From an uncultured Eubacteriales bacterium (lineage in GTDB: Bacteria > Bacillota > Clostridia > Oscillospirales > Acutalibacteraceae): a stretch of DNA of 10,492 bases. Positions 5,803 to 10,492 of this stretch are shown here, in pieces. Position 1 is the first letter of the stretch. Every line of letters starts with the position of its first letter. Under the pieces are notes generated by a model, which saw nothing but the letters and a program-made list of their open reading frames with translations, was not told where the DNA came from and made no database searches. The translations under genes were made by a program, and so were the position numbers. Location: positions 1-10,492 of the forward strand of contig ONXZ01000028.1 in the NCBI GenBank assembly GCA_900321905.1, in the 5' to 3' direction.

Positions 5803-5831
5803 ATTGTAGCAAATAATCACGCCATTTGCAA
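5803..5831 (-). promoter_or_regulatory. Sigma-A-type promoter of the HAD phosphatase gene
   Basis: On the minus strand, TTGCAA (5831-5826) and TACAAT (5808-5803) have a 17-base spacer. The promoter lies directly downstream of the lipase terminator and about 27 bases before the ATG. Confidence 0.75.
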
Positions 5832-5834
5832 CAC

Positions 5835-5869
5835 AAAAAACAAAACCGAAGGAGATTTATTCCTTCGGT
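5835..5869 (-). terminator. Intrinsic terminator of the lipase gene
   Basis: A perfect 9-bp stem ACCGAAGGA/TCCTTCGGT (5861-5869 with 5845-5853) is followed on the minus strand by TTTG and a further six T residues, 11 bases after the stop codon. Confidence 0.9.
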
Positions 5870-5880
5870 CTGTAATTTAT

Positions 5881-7056
5881 CTATAAAGAGTTTATCATTG
5901 ACAGGTGTTTTGTATAAAAATCGCGCACATCTTTTGTTTTCATCAGTCCGCCTTGCAGCGACATATGGTCGCCGTCAAAGGTAGGCATTATGTTCCACTC
6001 GCCTGCTTTGACGTCACCTGCTTTGTACTCTGTCTGCGGTGCGCCAAACGGTGCTGTTGCAGATATTGTGTTAACAAGTCCGTCGTTTTCAAGCCACTTT
6101 TCGTCCGCTTTTATTCCGCCTTTTGAAGTCTCCGTAAACTTGCCCATAAGGCGCGAAGTCTTGATGAACAGGCTCTCCATCTTGCTCTCATCCGGAAGAT
6201 AAGAGCCGTCGTCTTGCTTGACCGTAGCAGTACAGGGAACGGAGAAGTAGTACACATTCTCAAGCGTTGAAATACGGTCATTCATCGCTTTTGCGTTATC
6301 AAGCAGCATATCATAGTTTGCGTTGTCAAAATCTGCTCTGCCGTCGTCAGACTCTTTGTTGGCTGACGCCATAAGGCTGTTGAGTTTGTTCTGCATTTTG
6401 TACTTAAAAGTATCGGGCACTTCGTCTTTAACTTCGCCGACGTCGTATGCCGTTGTGCCATTGTGCGGCGCGGCAAGCGCGGTAATGCTGTAAATCCAGT
6501 CAGCCTTGCCGCCTGCAAACAGCGGTGACAAGTCGTCTTTTTCAGTCGCTTTTTGCTCCGCTTCGCTGCCGTTTGCCATAAGTTCTGACAGCAGTCGCAC
6601 GGTTGCGCCGCCGAAAGAATGACCGAGAAGGTTGATTTTATTATCGCTGTCCCACTTATCAATCAACGGTTTTTTGGAGTAATCCGTGCCAAAGCGCTCG
6701 TGCTTGCAGCGTTTGCTATGTTCTGCGCCGTAATCAACAACGCTGCCTGTAAGTTGGGCGTAAAGTTCGCACGCCCTGTCCCACGCACTGCCGTGCGGCG
6801 CAACGGAAGCACTGACGCAGTTGAAACCCTGCTTGCTCAGATACTTCATCAAATCGCCGCCACGCATACCCCAATATTTAAGAAAATGGTTTTGAAAATC
6901 GTAACTGCCCCAACCTGACAGACCGTGAACAAAAACAAACGTGTAATTAGTTTTGAAATTATCAGGCTCTGCCTTGACTGTCGGCTCGCTCTTTGCACAG
7001 GACGAAAACAGCAAAAGCACCGCCAGAATAACTGAAAGTAACTTACTCTTTTTCAT
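5881..7056 (-). CDS. Zinc-binding family I.5-type triacylglycerol lipase, predicted lipoprotein
   Basis: Secreted alpha/beta-hydrolase resembling staphylococcal and Geobacillus lipases. The N-terminus is a lipoprotein signal with lipobox-like LFSSC, Cys20 being the probable lipidation site; Phe at -3 is less common. Core features: oxyanion segment VFVHGLSGWG (41-50), AWDRACELY with likely zinc ligand Asp93, and VDYGAEHSKRCKHERFG (107-123), whose His113 and His119 match the zinc histidines of Geobacillus lipases. The nucleophile Ser147 is in GHSFGG, the catalytic Asp325 in ENDGLVNT, and the catalytic His364 in DGDHMSLQG. The canonical AHSQGG elbow is GHSFGG here. The 391-residue length fits the family. 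It lies 50 bases downstream of trxA behind a weak terminator and has neither a clear promoter nor an AGGAG-like site before ATG 7056, so its expression may depend on readthrough. The substrate could be lipids or other esters at the cell surface. Confidence 0.9.
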   Translation of the reverse strand: MKKSKLLSVILAVLLLFSSCAKSEPTVKAEPDNFKTNYTFVFVHGLSGWGSYDFQNHFLKYWGMRGGDLMKYLSKQGFNCVSASVAPHGSAWDRACELYAQLTGSVVDYGAEHSKRCKHERFGTDYSKKPLIDKWDSDNKINLLGHSFGGATVRLLSELMANGSEAEQKATEKDDLSPLFAGGKADWIYSITALAAPHNGTTAYDVGEVKDEVPDTFKYKMQNKLNSLMASANKESDDGRADFDNANYDMLLDNAKAMNDRISTLENVYYFSVPCTATVKQDDGSYLPDESKMESLFIKTSRLMGKFTETSKGGIKADEKWLENDGLVNTISATAPFGAPQTEYKAGDVKAGEWNIMPTFDGDHMSLQGGLMKTKDVRDFYTKHLSMINSL

Positions 7057-7067
7057 ATCAACATACC

Positions 7068-7094
7068 AAAACAGGCACCTTTAAGGGGTGCCTG
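7068..7094 (-). terminator. Weak intrinsic terminator after trxA
   Basis: The 8-bp stem CAGGCACC/GGTGCCTG (7087-7094 with 7072-7079) is followed by only four T residues on the minus strand. Partial readthrough into the lipase gene is plausible. Confidence 0.65.
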
Positions 7095-7106
7095 AAGTCT
7101 TAATTA

Positions 7107-7412
7107 TTAGCCGATTGCAGCCAAAATATTTTCTTTTGGTGTAACGCCGATAAACGTTTCTGCAACCTCGCCGTTTTTGATAACAAGGATTGTCGGGATT
7201 GACATAACCCCGTACTTTTCGGCAAGTTCTTCATTTTCGTCAACGTCGATTTTGCCGACAACTATATCTGTGTTTTCCTCCGCAATTTCGTCAACAACAG
7301 GTGACATAATCTTGCAGGGACCGCACCATACTGCGTAAAAATCAATAAGGCAGGTTTTGCCTGAATTCAGCACTTCTGCTTCAAAATTCGCTTCTGTAAT
7401 CTCTTTAACCAT
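7107..7412 (-). CDS. trxA: Thioredoxin
   Basis: Small cytoplasmic dithiol oxidoreductase. The classical active site WCGPC is at 29-33, the cis-proline loop SIPT at 71-74, and the 101-residue length is standard. It passes electrons from the reductase to targets, here most plausibly the peroxidase encoded two genes upstream. Its AAGGAG site (7421-7426) overlaps the trxB stop codon (7425-7427), with 12 bases between the two frames, so the two genes are co-transcribed and probably translationally coupled. Confidence 0.96.
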   Translation of the reverse strand: MVKEITEANFEAEVLNSGKTCLIDFYAVWCGPCKIMSPVVDEIAEENTDIVVGKIDVDENEELAEKYGVMSIPTILVIKNGEVAETFIGVTPKENILAAIG

Positions 7413-7424
7413 AGTAATTGCTCC

Positions 7425-8288
7425 TTATTTATTGTTTTCTTTAAGATACTTGACTGCCGAAAGACCTGCTTCGGCGCCCTCATAAACAGCCTTGCACACC
7501 TGCAAAAGTCCGCCTGTTACGTTGCCGCAGGAATAAACGCCCGGAATATTTGTGCTCATATCCGCGTTCACCTTAATGCTGTCGCCGTCAAGCGAAATGC
7601 CGAGTTTTTTTGCAAAGTCGGCGCCGCCTGCAACGCCCAGCGCAACAAACAAGCCGTCGATTGTGAGTTCGCTGCCATCGTCAAAAACGACTGTGCTGAT
7701 TTTTGCGTCGCCGCGAACCTCGGCAATCTTTTTGGTGATGACCTCAAACTTGTCAGTTTGCGGTGCTTCAAGTCCGTCAGTTATAATATACACCTTTGCG
7801 GCAATATTTTCAAGGTCGCCTGCTTCAGAAAGTGCATATTCTCCGTTACCAAGCACGGCAACAGTCTTTTTACGGTAGAAAAATCCGTCGCAGATAGCGC
7901 AGTAACTAACGCCTTTGCCCTCAAAGTCAGCCACGCCCTTGATGTTCGGGCGGATTTTTTTATTGCCTGTTGCAAGGATAAGCGTTTTGCCCTCGTAGGT
8001 AGCGCTGTCAGCCACAACTTCATATGTCATTGAGGCGGTCATCTGAATGTGAGTCACCTGCTCGTTTTTGACTTCTACGCCGAGTTCCCTCGCCTGCTTA
8101 ATGCCGTCATCATAGAGTTGCTGACCTGTGATACCGCCGACAAAGCCATAGTAGTTATCAATCATATGCGCTTTTTCAAGTTGTGATTCGCCGTGATACA
8201 GCACAAGCACGCTCTTGTTTGCACGCTTTGCGTAAAGCGAAGCGGAAATTCCCGCAGGGCCTGCGCCGATAATTATAACATCATACAT
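7425..8288 (-). CDS. trxB: Thioredoxin reductase-like flavoprotein with non-canonical pyridine-nucleotide site
   Basis: FAD-dependent disulfide reductase that would recycle the adjacent thioredoxin. The N-terminal FAD-binding motif IIGAGPAG lies at 6-13, the ATG loop at 106-108, and the redox-active pair Cys130/Cys133 in YCAICDG. The second nucleotide fold is LGNGEYALSEA (146-156), which keeps GxGxxA, but the HRRxxxR segment that holds the NADPH 2'-phosphate is absent (YIITDGLEAP instead). The C-terminal FAD motif reads CGNVTGG, with Asn256 in place of the usual Asp of GD. At 287 residues it is shorter than the usual 300-320. It resembles clostridial reductases that use other donors such as ferredoxin; NADH is also possible. 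ATG 8288 follows GAGGT (8295-8299). It is 22 bases downstream of gpx, in one operon. Confidence 0.88.
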   Translation of the reverse strand: MYDVIIIGAGPAGISASLYAKRANKSVLVLYHGESQLEKAHMIDNYYGFVGGITGQQLYDDGIKQARELGVEVKNEQVTHIQMTASMTYEVVADSATYEGKTLILATGNKKIRPNIKGVADFEGKGVSYCAICDGFFYRKKTVAVLGNGEYALSEAGDLENIAAKVYIITDGLEAPQTDKFEVITKKIAEVRGDAKISTVVFDDGSELTIDGLFVALGVAGGADFAKKLGISLDGDSIKVNADMSTNIPGVYSCGNVTGGLLQVCKAVYEGAEAGLSAVKYLKENNK

Positions 8289-8310
8289 TATGATACCTCA
8301 AATCAGACTA

Positions 8311-8775
8311 TTATAAGATTGCCTCAACCTTTGCTTCAATCTCCTCAGGTGTTACCTTTGACGAGAAACGCTCAACAATATTGCCCTCGCGGTCGATGAG
8401 GAATTTTGTAAAGTTCCAGCCGATTTTGTCGCCGCCTGTCTGCTCAACAAGATATTTGTAAAGCGGGTCAGCGTCTTTGCCGTTAACCTTGATTTTCTTA
8501 AATCTAGGGAAAGTTGTGCCGAACTTGCGTGAGCAAACCTTGTTAATGCCCTCATCGCTCTCCATAGCCTGGAACGCAAACTGGTTGCAAGGGAAGTCGA
8601 GAATCTCAAAGCCCTGCTCTTTGTACTTTTTGTACATTGCCTCAAGTCCGTTGTACTGTGGTGTGAAGCCGCAGTGTGTTGCCGTGTTTACAATAAGAAG
8701 CACCTTGCCTCTGTACTGCTCAAGTGCAACATCTTCGCCCTTTTGTGATTTAACTGTAAAATCTAATACGCTCAT
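8311..8775 (-). CDS. Glutathione peroxidase-family thiol peroxidase (Cys type, probably thioredoxin-dependent)
   Basis: Reduces hydrogen peroxide or organic hydroperoxides in the cytoplasm. Peroxidatic Cys35 is in NTATHCGFTPQY. FPCNQF (61-66) with Gln69 and WNF (120-122) supply the other catalytic positions. Cys81 in VCSRKFGTTFPRFKKI sits where the resolving cysteine of thioredoxin-dependent members lies, which fits the trxB and trxA genes behind it. There is no in-frame TGA, so it is not a selenoprotein. The FPCNQF loop continues AFQAMESDEG instead of the common GxQ-type form, a small divergence. The frame is open upstream to 8859, but AGGAGG (8784-8789) with 8-base spacing selects ATG 8775 and gives the standard 154 residues. 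First gene of the gpx-trxB-trxA operon. Confidence 0.93.
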   Translation of the reverse strand: MSVLDFTVKSQKGEDVALEQYRGKVLLIVNTATHCGFTPQYNGLEAMYKKYKEQGFEILDFPCNQFAFQAMESDEGINKVCSRKFGTTFPRFKKIKVNGKDADPLYKYLVEQTGGDKIGWNFTKFLIDREGNIVERFSSKVTPEEIEAKVEAIL

Positions 8776-8803
8776 TTTTGTTTCCTCCTGTTTTGTAAAA
8801 TTA

Positions 8804-8817
8804 AATTGTGTACAATT
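8804..8817. promoter_or_regulatory. Palindrome in the gpx leader, possible operator
   Basis: AATTGT-GT-ACAATT is a symmetrical 14-bp site just downstream of the expected transcription start (near 8824). It does not match the PerR, Fur or Rex consensus sites I know. A repressor site is inferred from position and symmetry only. Confidence 0.35.
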
Positions 8818-8830
8818 CTTTTTCGTGTTT

Positions 8831-8859
8831 ATTATATCAATAGTATTATCCTTTGTCAA
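8831..8859 (-). promoter_or_regulatory. Perfect-consensus sigma-A promoter of the gpx-trxB-trxA operon
   Basis: On the minus strand, TTGACA (8859-8854) and TATAAT (8836-8831) both match consensus exactly, with a 17-base spacer. This predicts strong transcription, with a leader of about 50 bases. Confidence 0.9.
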
Positions 8860-8896
8860 GTATTTTTTTCAAAATAATTCATTTGCACAAAAACGC

Positions 8897-8926
8897 AAAA
8901 GGGAGGGACTCCTGTCCCTCCCCTAC
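8897..8926 (-). terminator. Terminator of the surface-protein gene with GTAGGG head
   Basis: A 9-bp stem GGGAGGGAC/GTCCCTCCC (8914-8922 with 8901-8909) and loop AGGA, followed on the minus strand by TTTTGCGTTTTT. The 5' side is preceded by GTAGGG (8926-8921), as in the hairpins upstream of fumC. Confidence 0.8.
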
Positions 8927-8930
8927 ATTA

Positions 8931-10492
8931 TCATTTTACTATGATTGTAACAGTCGCAGTCTTTGTAGCAGCGTTGTAGTTTGTGTTGCCTGCCGCTGTA
9001 ACCTTAACTTTTACTTTATAAGTGCCTTTTTTCAGACCCTTTTTAACGGTAATCTTGCCGTTTTTAGCAACGGTGATTTTTTTGTTGCCGCTTGCTTTTT
9101 TGTAAGTAACCTTGCCCTGTGCCTTGCTGATAGCAAAAGCCTTCTTCTGGGCAACGGTCATATTTTTCTTTTTAAGGCTTGCAAACTTAACGGTTGCGGT
9201 TTTGCCCTTTGCAACGAGAGTGTTTGCTTTTTTGGGCGCTTTCTTAATTGTAAAGTTTTTGATTACAGCGCCTGTGTAAAGACCGCTGAAAGTAACAGTT
9301 GCTGTCGCCGTGCCGACTTTAGTATTATTTGTATACTTAACAGTATAATACTTGCTGTTAACAACGTTGCCCTCAACGTCCCTGACTGTAACGGCAGGAG
9401 TTTTTGCGCTGCCGCTGTATGTGTACGACGTTGATGAAAGTGTAACGCTTTTGAGTGCAGGAATGTACTCAGCAGAAATATTGCCGCAGATTGGGCATTT
9501 GCTCAGATACACGCCGTTGTGGTTAAAGCCTGCGGCTTTTGTAACCTGCCAAATATCAGTCGTAACGTGGACTTTGCCGACAATACGACTGAACTGGATG
9601 AGTGAAAGCAGAGCGTCTTTAGTTGCGTAAGTATCATCATTACCGTTTACGGTGAACGCACCCGTTTCAGGATTATAGAAATTGTCAATCAGTTTTTGAT
9701 AGTACCAATAAGCGCTATTTGCGTCAAGCGCCGAGGAGAAGCCGAGCATTGCAAGCGCAGTTGAGTCTGCGTTTACTGTTGTAACGTAATTATTGTCGGC
9801 ATACGCGCCGTCCTCTTTTGTATATGATTTAAGAACGCCGCAAGCGTCGTCAATATACTCGTCATAAAGACCTGAAGTCGCTGTCGGATACAGCGCAGCA
9901 AGGAAGTGTCCGGTGTTGTCGCACGAATAGCCGTAGTAGTTCATTCCGCTGCCCATTGTGTAAAAGCGTGCAATCAAATCGTCTGCGAGCGTTTTTGCAA
10001 ATTCATCCTGACCTGCCGCCCAGATTGCGAGCCTGTAAGAATATGGGTTTGAAATTGTCGTAAGGTCAAAACTCTCAAATGCCGCAGTGATGTCAAAGCC
10101 TTCAAAATCTGCGGGGTCAAGTTTCATGCTGCGAAGGGTGAGGATAACAGCGCCGTAAACGCCGATATCTTCATAACTGTAGGAATATGACTTCCAGTCA
10201 CCGTTTTCGTCCTGATACCATTCTGTGCCTTCGATAATAATTTTACCATCGTTTTTGGTAAGATTTGCCTTCAGGTTTTCAAGATACTTCGCTTTGTAAG
10301 CGCTCATATCGTAACCTGCGTCAGTCAAAAGCCAGTAGTCGCCGTAACTGAGCGAACTCATATTGCTGTTGTTTGCAATATACTTTGCCGCATTTGAAAT
10401 CTGGTTGCTTAACTGACTTACTCCGCTTGTTTCTGCCTGTGCGGTAAAAGCACCTAAACAGGAAAACAGCATTACGAGCGCCAGCGTAAGTG
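8931..10492 (-). CDS. Secreted surface protein: alpha/alpha-toroid-like domain, CPxCG motif, Ig-like and Lys-rich C-terminal domains (N-terminal start outside window)
   Basis: The frame stays open to the window edge. The codons before the Met at 10472 read LTLALV, continuing the hydrophobic core of a signal peptide that ends AFTAQA (cleavage likely before Glu14, numbered from that Met), so the true start lies upstream. Residues about 20-315 form a helical region with repeated motifs such as YGDYWLLTDAGY (43-54), NADSTALAMLGF (234-245) and YATKDALLSLIQF (282-294), which look like the alpha/alpha toroid of prenyltransferase/squalene-cyclase-like repeats in surface proteins. CPICG (326-330) is a linker or small metal-binding turn. 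Residues 338-410 are an Ig-like repeat of the type with YTVKYTNNTKVGTA. The remainder to 513 is a very Lys-rich Ig-like domain (GKVTYKKASGNKKITVAKNG). No LPxTG or transmembrane anchor is seen, so it may bind the wall by charge. A role in adhesion or ligand binding is only inferred. Confidence 0.85.
   Translation of the reverse strand, partial: LTLALVMLFSCLGAFTAQAETSGVSQLSNQISNAAKYIANNSNMSSLSYGDYWLLTDAGYDMSAYKAKYLENLKANLTKNDGKIIIEGTEWYQDENGDWKSYSYSYEDIGVYGAVILTLRSMKLDPADFEGFDITAAFESFDLTTISNPYSYRLAIWAAGQDEFAKTLADDLIARFYTMGSGMNYYGYSCDNTGHFLAALYPTATSGLYDEYIDDACGVLKSYTKEDGAYADNNYVTTVNADSTALAMLGFSSALDANSAYWYYQKLIDNFYNPETGAFTVNGNDDTYATKDALLSLIQFSRIVGKVHVTTDIWQVTKAAGFNHNGVYLSKCPICGNISAEYIPALKSVTLSSTSYTYSGSAKTPAVTVRDVEGNVVNSKYYTVKYTNNTKVGTATATVTFSGLYTGAVIKNFTIKKAPKKANTLVAKGKTATVKFASLKKKNMTVAQKKAFAISKAQGKVTYKKASGNKKITVAKNGKITVKKGLKKGTYKVKVKVTAAGNTNYNAATKTATVTIIVK

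Noticed and set aside
8776-8859. Upstream start for the peroxidase at 8859
   Set aside because: It would lie across the -35/-10 promoter. AGGAGG at 8784-8789 fixes ATG 8775 and a standard 154-aa protein.
8853-9434. 193-residue plus-strand frame opposite the surface protein
   Set aside because: Cys/Phe-rich translation of Lys/Ala-rich codons on the other strand, with the start inside the gpx promoter; no supporting features.
10470-10472. ATG at 10472 as start of the surface protein
   Set aside because: The frame continues upstream with hydrophobic residues (LTLALV) that belong to the signal peptide, and the visible part lacks the basic n-region.

Overview
The window looks like a chromosomal segment of a gut-type anaerobic Firmicute, probably a clostridium of the Oscillospiraceae/Ruminococcaceae kind. 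That placement is inference from several features: strong AGGAGG-type ribosome binding sites, sigma-A promoters with 17-nt spacers, a class II aldolase, a Gram-positive MacB-type permease, a lysine-rich Ig-like surface protein, and an atypical thioredoxin reductase. No tRNA, rRNA, CRISPR array, transposase or phage gene was seen.

Layout. (1) 2-883: 3' end of a MacB/FtsX-type ABC permease (+). (2) 952-1893: class II fructose-bisphosphate aldolase (+), with a clear promoter and terminator. (3) 1932-2434: a repeat-rich island in which two near-identical direct repeats flank an unrecognised 59-aa gene (2058-2237, -). (4) 2430-3410: folK and folB (-), two folate-biosynthesis genes separated and flanked by palindromic repeats. 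(5) 3435-3704: a cluster of structured repeats that runs into the fumC promoter. (6) 3731-5107: class II fumarase (+), sharing a bidirectional terminator with a HAD-IB phosphatase (5150-5776, -). (7) 5881-7056: zinc-type family I.5 lipase made as a lipoprotein (-). (8) 7107-8775: a gpx-trxB-trxA peroxide-defence operon (-) behind a perfect-consensus promoter. (9) 8931-10492: a secreted surface protein (-), cut by the window edge inside its signal peptide.

How the genes work together. The clearest functional unit is gpx-trxB-trxA. Electrons would flow from the reductase (donor uncertain, because the usual NADPH-phosphate motif is missing) to thioredoxin and on to a Cys-type peroxidase that has a resolving cysteine. 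folB and folK catalyse adjacent steps in pterin synthesis. Aldolase and fumarase are separate housekeeping units, each with its own promoter.

The most unusual content is the intergenic DNA between 1932 and 3704. Several short palindromic repeats there share conserved single-stranded blocks while their hairpin stems differ by compensatory changes. They touch coding functions directly: one supplies the folK stop codon, one sits where the folK ribosome binding site should be, and one abuts the fumC -10 and contains its -35. I do not recognise a named family for them.
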